Below are positions 18,501 to 30,927 of a stretch of 62,000 bases of DNA, in pieces. A program made the position numbers and the translations under genes. The notes under the pieces were generated by a model that did not search any database, was not told the origin of the DNA, and saw nothing but the letters and a program-made list of their open reading frames with translations. Within the stretch, counting starts at the first letter, position 1. Every line of letters starts with the position of its first letter. The DNA comes from Mesostigma viride (Eukaryota > Streptophyta > Mesostigmatophyceae > Mesostigmatales > Mesostigmataceae): the NCBI GenBank assembly GCA_009746045.1, contig RPFO01000156.1, forward strand, positions 5,563,900-5,625,899. The letters run 5' to 3'.

Positions 18501-20714
18501 CGCCGACGGCCCTGCCCCGCCGCCCGTCGACTGCCCCGCCCCGCCGCCCGTCGACAGCCCCGCCCCGCCGCCCACGCGCGCCGGCAGCGCCGCTGGCCCC
18601 CCGCGCGCCGACTGCCCCGCCCCGCCGCCCGCGCGCGCCGGCAGCACCGCTGGCCCGCCGCCCGTCGACGGCCCTGCCCCGCCGCCCGTCGACTGCCCCG
18701 CCCCGCCGCGCACCGGCAGCGCCGCCCCGCTGCCCGCTGACTGCCCCGCCCCGCCGCGTGCCGGCTGCGCCGCCGCTGCCGCCCCGCCGCGCACCGATGG
18801 CGCCGCCCCTCCGTGCGCCGGCTGCGCCTCGCTGCACGCAGGCTGCACGACATCACCACGCACCCTGGTGACCTTGATAACCTGATCCTCCCTACCGGTC
18901 ATCCAATCTACTGTGCTGCACCAACCGGCAAACGACTCGCGCTGCAACGGAGTGAGAAAGTTCCTGACATCGTAAGCGACCCCCAATACCTTGACCTCCG
19001 TGCCAGCGGGGACGGTCGAGTTGCAGTTCGCAGCTGCACCACTAGGCTGACGGAATGCCTCTTCTATGGCCGCCACCCAGCTCTCCAAAGTTGGGTACTT
19101 GTGCACGAAGCTAGGCCCCCCCGCCACAGCGTGTCTCATGTAGGCCACAAGCACGCCGAATTTCTGATCTGGGTCGGCGTGCGTGTGGCCCACGAGCATG
19201 CGGTGCATTTCGACGACGTCGAAGAAGCCAACGTGTACGAGCCACCATGCAAACAGTAAGACGGTGTGATTCCGGTTTTCACTCCCACCGTCCAGTTGCA
19301 GGCACAAACACCTGGGCATGTGCGGCAGCCCCGCCCTCCTCCATGGCTGGTCCCTCATCAACTGCGCCAGGATGTGCATCAGCATCGTGACGGTGACACT
19401 GCCGGAGAGGTTGTCGGTCATGAGGACCCATGCGAGAACGATGAACCACATCGCCTTGTACCCATGGACGGCCGCACAGAAGAGCGAGAACGGCATCATG
19501 CCACCTGCATAGCTGCCCCATGAGTCGGGCCCCCCCACCAGCTTCGGCCAGTATGTCTTGGCGTGATCCAGCTTGTCGAGGTTGATCGACAAAATGGCCG
19601 TCAACATAGCGGCCACCATCGCGCAGGCAAGCTCGCGCCTCAACCAATAGTTCTGGCGGGTAAACCAGGCCAGAGCGACATGCTGCTTGATTTGGTTGTC
19701 GACGTACTGCCGTTGTGCCTCAGTTGAAGCACCGCGGCGCCGCATGCGCAGTTCCACGCAGTCCGCGCAGTGACCGGTGCTCTTGTTGTGCGGGCATACC
19801 ACCACCTTCGGGCTCCTCTGCCCTGGGAAGTAGTCGCCTTTGCAGTAGGTGCGCCAGATGCGGTAGAATGCGTTGTAGCCTAGCACCTTGGCCCCTTCCC
19901 CCGCTTCTGCCACCACGTCTTCAACGTACATGGCGTGCATCTCCTTGATGGACATGACGTCCATGAAGACAACGCCAGCATGAGTCGGGTCATGGTCTGC
20001 GATCTGCTGCACCAACTCGTGCATCCACATTGCTGCGTGTTCGCCAACCTCCGAACGCCCCCGAGCATCACGCTCAGGTGGTGCGTGCTCCAGACCAACA
20101 CCGAAAGTCGCTAGGTCGTTGGGATGCACGGTCAGGAAATACTCTTTCGCCGACACGACCGACGCCACCAGATTGTTCCAAGTCGCCCGGGTAACGCCGG
20201 CCATCTTCCGGATGGCAGATGCACAACCGGTGACGGTGTACATGCACCCCGCAATCACCACGTCCACGTGTAAAGGGCCGGTAATGATGTACTTCTTGTA
20301 ACGGCCACCGTCGGCAGGGGATTCTACCTCGATGTTGCCCACGCCGGCCGACCGGATCACGTCGCAAAGGGAGGCCATGCGCTGCTGGTCCGTTTGGTTG
20401 TACAGGTACTCTCGAAAGGCAGTCCACGACCTGGTATCGGTAAGTAAGGTGCCCACCTTCTCGAGGCAATGCTCCCCACAAGTCGGACCGCACTTCCTGG
20501 CCTTGGCGATGTCCTTGTCAACGGACTTCAATTTGGAGGCGAGAAGCCGGGCGCCATCTTTCTTCCCACTGCGCTTCGCTCGAGAGGAAGACGTGCCGGG
20601 CCCCATTTCCGTGTGAAGCAGGTCGTCGTCAGAGCCGTCAGAATCTACGCCCCAACTAGCTTCAGAACTCGCATCCGAATCCACCAGGTCTGGCACATCC
20701 CATTCTTCATCCAT
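15543..20714 (-). CDS. Transposase-like protein with DUF7869-type core and internal repeat
   Basis: The single frame of 1,723 residues starts with an acidic MDEEWDVPDLVDSD leader and a Lys-rich patch with CGPTCGEHC. A CPHNKSTGHCADC zinc motif sits near residue 310. INLDKLDHAK (about 378), LQLDGGSENRNH (about 470) and GHTHADPDQKFGV (about 511) match the ordered D-D-D/E signatures of DUF7869 proteins, which look like RNase-H-fold transposon integrases. Residues about 620-1200 are a Gly/Ala-rich minisatellite translation. The C-terminal 500 residues are globular (EEWRPLPWPSR, VVKWQDAECSKG) and end in poly-Asp. It is transcribed divergently from the gene at 22399 and shares inverted repeats with it, so both may belong to one element. 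The frame is uninterrupted, so the gene may be active. Confidence 0.65.
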   Translation of the reverse strand: MDEEWDVPDLVDSDASSEASWGVDSDGSDDDLLHTEMGPGTSSSRAKRSGKKDGARLLASKLKSVDKDIAKARKCGPTCGEHCLEKVGTLLTDTRSWTAFREYLYNQTDQQRMASLCDVIRSAGVGNIEVESPADGGRYKKYIITGPLHVDVVIAGCMYTVTGCASAIRKMAGVTRATWNNLVASVVSAKEYFLTVHPNDLATFGVGLEHAPPERDARGRSEVGEHAAMWMHELVQQIADHDPTHAGVVFMDVMSIKEMHAMYVEDVVAEAGEGAKVLGYNAFYRIWRTYCKGDYFPGQRSPKVVVCPHNKSTGHCADCVELRMRRRGASTEAQRQYVDNQIKQHVALAWFTRQNYWLRRELACAMVAAMLTAILSINLDKLDHAKTYWPKLVGGPDSWGSYAGGMMPFSLFCAAVHGYKAMWFIVLAWVLMTDNLSGSVTVTMLMHILAQLMRDQPWRRAGLPHMPRCLCLQLDGGSENRNHTVLLFAWWLVHVGFFDVVEMHRMLVGHTHADPDQKFGVLVAYMRHAVAGGPSFVHKYPTLESWVAAIEEAFRQPSGAAANCNSTVPAGTEVKVLGVAYDVRNFLTPLQRESFAGWCSTVDWMTGREDQVIKVTRVRGDVVQPACSEAQPAHGGAAPSVRGGAAAAAQPARGGAGQSAGSGAALPVRGGAGQSTGGGAGPSTGGGPAVLPARAGGGAGQSARGGPAALPARVGGGAGLSTGGGAGQSTGGGAGPSACGGPAVLPARVGGGAGLSTGGGAGQSTGGGAGPSACGGPAVLPARVGGGAGLSTGGGAGQSACGGPAVLPARVGGGAGLSTGGVAGQSARGGPAALPARVGGGAGLSTGGGAGQSTGGVAGRSACGGPAALPARVGGGAGLSTGGGAGQSTGGGAGRSACGGPAALPARVGGGAGLSTGGGAGQSTGGGAGPSARGGQRRCRRAWAAGRGCRRAAGRGSRRAGGQRCCRRAWAAGRGCRRAAGRGSRRAGGQRCCRRAWAAGRGCRRAAGRGRRRAGASGAAGARGRRGGAVDGRRGGAVGARGPAALPARVGAGAGLSTGGGAGQSTGGGAGRSACGGPAALPARVGGGAGLSTGGGAGQSTGGGAGPSACGGPAALPARVGGGPAQLACGGAGLSTGGGAGQSTGGGAGRSACGGPAALPARVGGGAGLSTGGGAGQSTGGGAGQPARGGPEAQPAGGGAAQPVPEKRGRSMKVHHAVFFQVQGNAETWLSYRTTESQKTPWQPAGTRQEGAPRCGKAMTQPYKFDAEGRPLFGVRLVDPDRIPMLQDTPAFAPLNMEFLGKELESIKTRVEKLPHGIWQWYFPPDTIKPNEAFFAKVPHAPEEVPEEWRPLPWPSRADISALREHDAAPEPPPTQEEHFMALVDAEAVRVTPLVDRVLHDGHTQQEWAAEDRAMTAKVAYLKRMQGVEKGSAVLYWHPSAGILCNSKLTWTPVLFGIIKEVVAKEDGGQPSIELFVYRAKHLRDTWHPWNPDIAQWPHPPTTAAHTVIITASDLVLTQVVGKRGQPPHAVSLGANKKLTKECLKALKEVPYDAEHPVVKWQDAECSKGIVGMAKACWEGIRLQVKSGSRNLVGQVVCHWASERVTSADGRTESRDGRYHGRVAVVDTQNDMVAMYWGARWEEDAVSCVPLHELEAQICGCPGVVVPALQAPDITLAEARLREMVPPSDDVAENNNAGASRRRKRALILADDDDDDDDDDDDC
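17110..18800. repeat. GC-rich minisatellite inside the transposase gene
   Basis: About 15-18 units of roughly 100-120 bp are built from CCCGCCCCGCCGCCC, GTCGAC and ACGCGCGCCGGCAGC blocks. Units vary in length by small indels. At least three long overlapping frames on the two strands stay open across the array. The transposase frame changes register inside it (GGGAGQSTGGG to RRCRRAWAAG to GAVDGRRGGAV and back) without meeting a stop. Confidence 0.9.
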
Positions 20715-20727
20715 GTTAATAGGAAAT

Positions 20728-21180
20728 CTACTGTATTACACCCGGTGGTGCTTGGACAGAAGCAAGAAACCCCGCCCACCGCTCAAATGTGGCGCCCAAC
20801 AAAGCCCCAAACTGTTTTCTTCAATAAGTCTACTGTTCTACATCCGGTGGTGGATGGACACAAGCAATAAAGGCCCCGCCCACACCTCAGATTTCTTTAG
20901 AAAATCTACTGATCTACATTCGATGGCGCCTTCACAGAAGCAGGAAACTCCGCCCACCGGTCAAATGTGACGCCCAACAAAGCCCCAACTGATTTCTTCA
21001 AGAAGTATACTGTTTTACAGCCGGTAGTGCTTGGGCAGAAGCACTATAAAAGAGACAACCAGCGCAGGCCAGAAATCGCAGGCCAGAAATCGCAACTATG
21101 TAAAGCCCGCCCACACATCGGATTTCTTTACGAAAAACCTGTTTTACATTCGATGGGGTCTTGACAGATTCAAACAAATT
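20728..21180. repeat. ~80-130-bp upstream repeat, five units
   Basis: Units beginning near 20728, 20826, 20905, 21005 and 21135 share a TCTACTGTTYTACATYCGRTGG-like core, CAGAAGCA and CCCGCCCACMSSTCA. They lie directly upstream of the minus-strand transposase start, so they could be subterminal transposase-binding or promoter repeats. A TATAAAAG box occurs at about 21045. The 27 bases at 21052-21078 recur at 27892-27918. Confidence 0.75.
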
Positions 21181-21211
21181 ATCGTTTCTACCTGCGTGCG
21201 ACTGCTGCGGC

Positions 21212-22250
21212 TGAGTGCTGCAACTTGTCTTCACGTCTTCACGTCTTCACGTCTTCACGTCTTCACCGCGTCTTCACCTGTCTTCACCACGTCTTCACGG
21301 CTTCACGGCTTCACGTCTTCACGGCTTCACCTGAACACCTGAACTTCACCTGAACTTGCCGTATCGTGTCTTCACGTCTTCACGTCTTCACGTCTTCACG
21401 TCTTCACGTCTTCACCGCGTCTTCACCTGTCTTCACCACGTCTTCACGGCTTCACGGCTTCACGTCTTCACGGCTTCACCTGAACACCTGAACTTCACCT
21501 GAACTTGCCGTATCGTGTCTTCACGTCTTCACGTCTTCACGTCTTCACGTCTTCACGTCTTCACCGCGTCTTCACCTGTCTTCACCACGTCTTCACGGCT
21601 TCACGGCTTCACGTCTTCACGGCTTCACCTGAACACCTGAACTTCACCTGAACTTGCCGTATCGTGTCTTCACGTCTTCACGTCTTCACGTCTTCACGTC
21701 TTCACGTCTTCACCGCGTCTTCACCTGTCTTCACCACGTCTTCACGGCTTCACGGCTTCACGTCTTCACGGCTTCACCTGAACACCTGAACTTCACCTGA
21801 ACTTGCCGTATCGTGTCTTCACGTCTTCACGTCTTCACGTCTTCACGTCTTCACGTCTTCACCGCGTCTTCACCTGTCTTCACCACGTCTTCACGGCTTC
21901 ACGGCTTCACGTCTTCACGGCTTCACCTGAACACCTGAACTTCACCTGAACTTGCCGTATCGTGTCTTCACGTCTTCACGTCTTCACGTCTTCACGTCTT
22001 CACGTCTTCACCGCGTCTTCACCTGTCTTCACCACGGCTTCACGGCTTCACGTCTTCACGTCTTCACGGCTTCACCTGAACACCTGAACTTCACCTGAAC
22101 TTGCCGTATCGTGTCTTCACGTCTTCACGTCTTCACGTCTTCACGTCTTCACGTCTTCACCACGTCTTCACCTGTCTTCACCACGTCTTCACGGCTTCAC
22201 GGCTTCACGTCTTCACGGCTTCACCTGAACACCTGAACTTTGCGTATCGT
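21212..22250. repeat. 149-bp higher-order satellite
   Basis: The unit boundary word GTATCGTGTCTTCACG recurs at 21361, 21510, 21659, 21808, 21957 and 22106, exactly 149 bp apart. Each unit is itself built from GTCTTCAC and GGCTTCAC nonamers followed by CCTGAACACCTGAACTTC. It fills the intergenic space between the divergent genes at 20714 and 22399. Confidence 0.95.
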
Positions 22251-22398
22251 ATCTTTGATACATTGCATCATTTGCATGCCTTGGAGCTGCACGTCTTCAA
22301 GCAGTGTCACCCAGTTCCCGCTTGATTCAAATGCACTTCGCGCTTGAATTCGTGACTTCGCTCAAGGTGGAAGGTGATGGGCACTAGCCACGGGAACT

Positions 22399-25204
<2,806 letters not shown>

Positions 25205-25565
25205 ATCAGTTCTTTGACACTGAGTTGGCACTAGACGCAACACCTTTGATGCACATGAGTGCAGGGCGCATGTGTGGAAACCATGCAACCATGGCGATCC
25301 CTCAAAAAGTTTGGTTATGTAATAAGTGAGACAATTATTCCGGACGTATGATGGCCCAACGTCCTGTAAGGTTGAGTTGTCTTATTCAATTGGCATATGT
25401 TGTCTTATTGATGTTGTCTCATTGCCTTAATGGGTCAATTGTCTTAGTTTATATCATGTATATCTTGGGAAACTCATTGCTTCAATAAAATGCATGTTAG
25501 GCGCAATCAACCCCCTCAAACACATCTGAAAACTGCACAGTGCATCAAATGTATCCTAAACAAAA
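25205..25565. other. 3' flank, no gene seen
   Basis: AT-rich, with several TTGTCTTATT words and an AATAAA-like CAATAAAATG near 25485 that could serve the Gln-rich gene. No coding region recognised. Confidence 0.5.
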
Positions 25566-25589
25566 AAATGTATCCTAATCCGGTAAAAC
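25566..25589 (-). repeat. Right 24-bp inverted repeat
   Basis: Exact reverse complement of 14351-14374. It lies about 360 bp beyond the Gln-rich gene and close to the unrelated TTAA-type element, so its outer flank may be disturbed. Confidence 0.7.
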
Positions 25590-25620
25590 ATCCGGATTTA
25601 TATTGCACGAAAAAAACCAG

Positions 25621-25965
25621 TTATCTGTCGGACGTGGGTATGAAGCCCACGTACTCGGAATCTGGAAAACGAGCGCGAATAATTTTGTAAATTTTTTCGG
25701 GCAGCTCTTTGGCACTCCCGTCTGGCTCGCACCACCCCAGTTTCGCAGCAAACCAGCGATATGCTGCGTTTCTAAACTTATTATTCGAGTCTGTGACCTC
25801 CTTGGGAGGGGTGTGATTTCTGCCGGCCGAGCCGAGAATAATTAGCTGTTCCCGCGACACGATTTGTTCAACATCAAAAGTAGCATACCCATTTTTATTT
25901 TTCCACGCTACCATGGCCTGAATAGCCGCGTCTTCTAGAGCCTGATCGTCAATCACCGCCGCCAT
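25621..25965 (-). CDS. Small protein carried by a TTAA-type element
   Basis: A 114-residue open frame (start AVIDDQALEDAAIQAM, end IIRARFPDSEYVGFIPTSDR) begins about 100 nt inside an element terminus at 26066. The sequence is helical and charged, with a C-terminal segment (YKIIRARFPDSEYVGF). The start chosen is the first Met downstream of the E2F-like palindrome; the same frame is open upstream through the palindrome (TPEFFGAKKFAPEP), probably untranslated. I do not recognise the family and see no transposase motifs. The equivalent position in the related element at 59593 encodes a different protein. Confidence 0.45.
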   Translation of the reverse strand: MAAVIDDQALEDAAIQAMVAWKNKNGYATFDVEQIVSREQLIILGSAGRNHTPPKEVTDSNNKFRNAAYRWFAAKLGWCEPDGSAKELPEKIYKIIRARFPDSEYVGFIPTSDR

Positions 25966-26024
25966 CGCACCTTCGTCTTGCCCAATTTTTCCGTGCACGT
26001 GAAATTTTAGGTTCGGTTCCGGCG

Positions 26025-26070
26025 CGAATTTTTTGGCGCCAAAAAATTCGGGGGTGTCCCGTCCCCTTAA
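26025..26070 (-). promoter_or_regulatory. TTAA-type terminus with E2F-like palindrome
   Basis: On the minus strand TTAAGGGGACGGGACA is followed by a 26-bp perfect palindrome centred on TTTTTTGGCGCCAAAAAA (26025-26050). TTTGGCGCCAAA is a textbook E2F/DP site. Almost the same terminal arrangement occurs at 59589-59634. The other end of this copy was not found, so it may be truncated. Confidence 0.65.
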
Positions 26071-26154
26071 ATTAAATGAAATTAAATTATAACATGACTC
26101 CGTTGGGAGATCATGTAGCACATATTCCCGTGGATTTACATATTCTCCGTGATT

Positions 26155-26443
26155 TGGAAGAAGATGATGGACAAGGCCAAGTGGGCCCAGGTCATAGAGG
26201 ACAACGAGCCCCCCCCAGTGGGGAAGCGCCCGCGTGTGCAATCCCGCGGGAGGCACGCCAGATAGCTCCCCCTCGTGCGGCTGCCTAGATAGATGTTGTA
26301 GTTAGCATGTTGTTAGATAGATGTAGATAGATTAGACCGGTAGGAATGTTGCACCCATCCATCCCGATCCATCGGGGTTAATGCTCCGTGACTCCCCAAC
26401 GGGAGCACGAGTCTAATTAATTAATTAATTAATTAATTAATTC
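26155..26443 (+). mobile_element. 5'-truncated LINE 3' end, family A
   Basis: The fragment starts inside an ORF2 C-terminus (MMDKAKWAQVIEDNEPPPVG to RGRHAR-stop) and continues through a 3' untranslated region with GATAGATGTAG and CCATCCATC words. It ends in an (AATT)n tail. A second copy of the untranslated part lies at 29415-29580 and an inverted one at 51805-51890. Confidence 0.7.
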
Positions 26444-26519
26444 CCGTGGATGGATGGAGGGGGGGGGGCAAAGCCGCGAAACCGAACTAATCTAACTCTA
26501 AGCTAATCTAATCTAGAAA

Positions 26520-27765
26520 ACCCTACTTATTCTACTCAGCAAAGCGCCCCTTCCGCTTGGGGGGAGGGGGCTTGCCCACAGGGGCGGGCGTATGAGCCTG
26601 GACAATGGTTTTCCACCTCCTCTTGTCCTGCATAGCAGTCCAAGCAAGAGAGAGGGAGTGCATGCGATTTTCAAACTGCGCTGGGACCACTAGGTCAGCC
26701 ATCAACTGCTGTGGGTAGGTCATGACATGTTTGCCTACCTTCTTAGGAATGTCCTTAGGGCCAGGCCAGGTCAGAATATGCCGTCCTGGCTGGCCTTGGA
26801 AGCCGCTGTGGCCCGGCCAGACCGAGGGCGGTGTCTACCTGGCTGGTGCGAGCAAGATGTCCTACGAATGCTATCCTACGCTGTCTAATCTCGTCCGAAA
26901 TGCGAGGCATGCCCTGGTACAAAGATTCTAGATGCCTATGCGTGTCAAACCGGCTACATTCAGGGCCTGACGGAGCATCCTGGTTACCGTGCCGTTTAGC
27001 TTGGCCGCCAACGAGGACCTTGAACAGGTCCTGTTTCTCGATCTTGCCCAGGGGCTTGCGCCACAGGGCCCGGTACTGGCGTACAGCGTGCCAGGCCGTC
27101 AAGCTGCTGGGCAGCCTGCTCCCCAGCTGCGAGGTTGATGTGGACCATCGCATGTCTCCCTCGGCGAGGGAGACATGCGATGGTCCACATCAACCTCGCA
27201 GCTGGGGTGCTTCAAGGCTGCCCAGCAGCTTGACGCGGTCTCGATACAGGACTTGAGAGCCGTCGAGGAGATAGAGGGGCGGCGGTGAGTGGGTGAGCCC
27301 AACCGCCAGGGCCTCTGTCTTCTTGCTGACCTCAAGCCCCACTCCACGGGCCTCGATAGCCAGGCAGTCAAGCCATGTCTGCACGTGCCCAGTGTCCTCG
27401 AAGAGGGTGGTGTCGACTGCGTAGATGATGTCTGCCAGCCGAATCTCCGTGTCCGCACCGCCATGCCAGAATTTGTTAGCAACCTGCACCCCTGGTTCCC
27501 TGCCCACGATGCGGGCAAATCGCTTGCCCGCCTGAATCATTACGTATTCGACCACAATAATGAACAGGTAGGGCGACAGCACGCAGCCCTGCCACACACC
27601 CTTCTGTCAAAGGGCATGGGGGCGTGGTCCCGTAAGAAGTGCGCACCGAAGTGGTGGACCCTTCATACAGGTTGCGGATGACAGCAATCAGGGGGCGGGG
27701 GATCCGGAACAACTCGAGGATGTCCCAAAGCGCAGGCCAGAAAACCGAATCGAAGGCTTTGATTA
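26520..27765 (-). mobile_element. RTE-like LINE reverse transcriptase fragment, frameshifted
   Basis: Minus-strand frames contain, in order, an AFDSVFW-type segment, IPRPLIAVIRNLYEGS, QGCVLSPYLFIIVVEYVM and LADIIYAVDTTLFED. These are reverse transcriptase motifs, with the catalytic Y-A-D-D changed to Y-A-V-D. LDGSQVLYRDRVKLLGS follows, then a C-terminal part (RISDEIRQRRIAFVGHLART and MTYPQQLMADLV to KRKGRFAE-stop). At least three frame changes and the lost Asp show it is dead. An internal inverted repeat at 27100-27225 interrupts it. Confidence 0.75.
27100..27235. repeat. Near-perfect inverted repeat in LINE sequence
   Basis: Arms of about 45 bp (CCCAGCTGCGAGGTTGATGT outward from a CTCGGCGAG centre near 27168) are perfect. 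They extend, with a small gap, to GTCAAGCTGCTGGGCAGCCT on both sides. The duplicated segment is part of the reverse transcriptase coding region. Confidence 0.85.
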
Positions 27766-28205
27766 ATTAATAAAATTAATTAAAATCATAGCTCCGTGGG
27801 GAGCATATGTAACACATAGCCCTGAGAAAGGGGCATCTATGGGTTTGTAATACAATCAGGGCGACAACCTGCAGGTGTAGGATGTACCAAGGAGACAACC
27901 AGCGCAGGCCAGAAATCGGGAGAATCCGGACCATGTTAGCTCGAGCCTGCCGTTATCTGTACGACTATCACCTGCTCTGGGTGCACTAGGTGCACCTGCA
28001 CCTCCATGATGGTTCATGCCTCCTAAACAAGCACAGACACCCAGGGGGGGCTTGAGGAGAGGGCCTAGAAGGCCTGCATGACATATGGGGTGGAAGGTAT
28101 GTGGCTAGGCTATAGCTAGGGTACACATGGCCTCTCAGCAGGGAGTAACTCCCTGCATGGGCAAAGCATGACTCGAAATTGCTACGGCTATTGCAAGGGC
28201 GGGTG
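27765..28205 (-). mobile_element. LINE 3' region, inverted copy
   Basis: Starting from AATTAATTAAA, this minus-oriented 3' region reads through CTCCCCACGGAGCTATGATT, ACCTGCAGGTTGTCGCCC and GGTGCACCTAGTGCACCC. It mirrors 29035-29415 and has internal insertions. Confidence 0.7.
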
Positions 28206-28234
28206 TGGGCCCATCACGTAGGCATACATCGCCA

Positions 28235-29415
28235 CTGATTTGGAAGAAGATGATGGACAAGGCCAAGTGGGCCCAGGTCATAGAGGACAACGAGCCCCCC
28301 CCAGTGGGGAAGCGCCCGCGTGTGCGATCCCGTGGGAGGCACGCCAGATAGCTCCCCTAGGGCAGCGTGCGGCTGCCTAGATAGATGTTCTCGCCGCTCG
28401 GCCAGCCCCTGCTGGCCCTGCCGGCGATGCTCCTCCCATCCCGACCTGGGCGGACATGCTTAAGCAACACGCCACCTCCACCACCTCCGCCGTCGCCGCC
28501 CAGCTTAAGCAGCAGACGCTGGACCTCCGCGAGGAGGCCGAGCTCGCCAAGCGCAGCCTTAACGTCATAGTCAAGCACTTCGACCCGCTGCAGGACGAGA
28601 CCCTTGCCCTTGCGTTTGAGAACAAAATCCTTGTCCCCATGGCTATCACTGGTAAGGGCAAGCCGCGGGGGGTGACCCGCCTTCCCCGCTCGCGGGGTAA
28701 GGCCGGCCCCTCCCCCTTGCTCCTCACCTTTGACACCATGGCAGATAAGATGGAGTTCCTCAAGTGTCGCAAGCGGCTTGGGGGGACCGCCTACACGCTG
28801 GACGACGACTTGACCTTGACGCAGCAACAACGGCGACGGGAGTTATGGCCGACCTACCTCCAGCTTCGGCAGACGGCGGGGCAGAAGCCGGTCTACTGGA
28901 AGGGGGCGGACATCTACGTCGCCCACAAGCCCTGGCAGGCAACCCCTGCAACCCCAGCCACCCCAGCCACCCCAGCCTAGGGAATATATAGCAGTAGTGT
29001 AGACTAGAAAGCTTACTTATGTGGCCATGTATGCCTACGTGATGGGCCCACACCGGCCCTTGCAATAGCCGTAGCAATGTCGAGTCATGCTTTGCCCATG
29101 CAGGGAGTTACTCCCTGCTGAGAGGCCATGTGTACCCTAGCTATAGCCTAGCCACATACCTTCCACCCCATATGTCATGCAGGCCTTCTAGGCCCTCTCC
29201 TCAAGCCCCCCCTGGGTGCCTGTGCTTGTTTAGGAGGCATGAACCATCATGGAGGTGCAGGTGCACCTAGTGCACCCAGAGCAGGTGATAGTTGTACATC
29301 CTACACCTGCAGGTTGTCGCCCTGATTGTATTACAAACCCATAGATGCCCCTTTCTCAGGGCTATGTGTTACATATGCTCCCAACGGAGCTATGATTTTA
29401 ATTAATTAATTAATT
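28235..29415 (+). mobile_element. 5'-truncated LINE with partial ORF1
   Basis: A family-A ORF2 end (28245-28360) abuts an ORF1 fragment beginning at a Met at 28456 and ending at 28980. The fragment encodes a coiled-coil segment (TLDLREEAELAKRSLNVIVK) and a nucleic-acid-binding domain (DKMEFLKCRKRL, QQQRRRELWPTYLQLR, KPVYWKGADIYVAHKPWQ). This order resembles L1-type ORF1 proteins that coat the RNA. A 3' untranslated region follows. No reverse transcriptase is present. Confidence 0.65.
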
Positions 29416-29580
29416 AGATAGATGTAGTAGTTAGAATGCTGTTAGATAGATGTAGTATGTAGCCGATGTAGATAGATTAGACCGGTAGGACTGTTTGCAC
29501 CCATCCATCCATCCATCGGGGTTAATGCTCCGTGACTCCCCAACGGGAGTACGAGTCTAATTAATTAATTAATTAATACA
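29415..29580 (+). mobile_element. LINE family A 3' end
   Basis: Repeats the GATAGATGTAG, GACCGGTAGGA and GGGGTTAATGCTCCGTGACT words of 26280-26443 and ends in an (AATT)n tail. Confidence 0.75.
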
Positions 29581-29591
29581 TGGCCACGTCA

Positions 29592-29813
29592 CTATACATA
29601 CAAGGCTTTGATGAAGTCCACCAGCACAAGGTGCAAAGGGGACTCACCAGGCTGAAGGCGTTGCAGTTCCTCCACCAGTCGGGTTAGTATGGCATGGTTT
29701 TCCTCAAATTTTGTATGATGGAGAAGGCAACAGGTCTTAGGCAGTCGCTGACCAGTTCCCTGTGTTCCAACGTGCACAGGAACAAGTACAACTAGTGCAT
29801 GCAAGAACCACAA
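29592..29813 (-). pseudogene. Reverse transcriptase fragment
   Basis: The minus-strand peptide includes EENHAILTRLVEELQRL followed by LHLVLVDFIKALYV, corresponding to the H-x-x-I/V and VDF-x-KAFD motifs at the start of a LINE reverse transcriptase domain. It is cut off at both ends. Confidence 0.55.
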
Positions 29814-30927
29814 GAGTTCTACTTTTTTTATTCACATTGTCATCCTTGTTGCGGAAAGATACGTTGACATTTACTCGTAATGACACATCCAGTAAGTACG
29901 TGTGAGAACACACACGAAGGCACTGGGCAGTACATCTTACTGATACATTTTGATCAAAAGAACACCATCAAATAAAAGAAGATGTGTTCTGGCCACTGCT
30001 GCCAACATTCACGTACTTGCTACTCTCTCCTAGACGGACCTGTACCTACCCTCCCGTGTACGACCACACAGTAACTTGCTATCCAACTAAAACAAAAAGA
30101 AACCGGAAGCATCCTTGCACCCTGCAAGAACGTCACCCCTGGTACTTGGCACCCCCATGGCCACATGTGAAGTAATGGCCCCCCTGCCACATCTTTATTC
30201 GTATTTGATGCGAGTTTTCCACATGGGATGGGTCCCATTCACGGTGCCGTGCTCATACGCTAATCATCACGCCCGTCCGCACTGTCGTGTGCTGGCGAGG
30301 CTCAGGCCTGGGCAGTGGTCGCAGACAAGATCCTGGCATAACCCACACGCACCTGGCTTTTCAGACCCCATAACACATCCTGTGTATTCACAATGAGGGT
30401 CAGGCATCCGGCCGTGGGGAAGAGCACCCCTGGCCGGTACCCTGGCCACCCTAAGATTATAGCGGCTGTCACGCACACGAACTCGGTAACCATGAATCAC
30501 CAGCGGATGTTCCTTGGCTGCTGAGTCCGCCTTCCTCGCTGGGCATCACAACGGGCTCCAGCGCCACCACCCTGGTCCCATGCAAGCAGAGTCTCTCTCT
30601 ATCTCTGTCTGCCCCCCGCGAGATGGCAGGGCATCACATGGCGTAGGTGGTAGGTAGGGCATAGCGCAGGTCGGCCATGCCCAGCTGCACGGTACAAGCC
30701 GGCGCTGGCATGCCTAAGGGCAAGCAAGAGAAAGGCATTGCCCTAATCGTCAGGATCACCCTATCGATCAGGACCATCCTATCGGTCAGGATCGTCCTAT
30801 CACACAAGATCACCCTATCAGTTTGACAAAGTAGGATGCATGCCAGTAGGGCAGAAGAGGCGCTTGCACTCTTGTTTCCCACAAACTGGCTAAATTAAAC
30901 CGGACCAAGTAGCAACAGGCCGGCCAT
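29814..30927. other. Intergenic and 3' region, one short repeat
   Basis: No gene recognised. A ~21-bp tandem repeat of TCAGGATCACCCTATCGATC type (about 30752-30822, four units) lies just downstream of the zinc-knuckle gene and may be in its 3' untranslated region. Confidence 0.5.

Noticed and set aside
17078-18885. Four other long frames over the transposase minisatellite
   Set aside because: Only the frame linking both globular flanks of the transposase is credible; the rest lack flanking domains.
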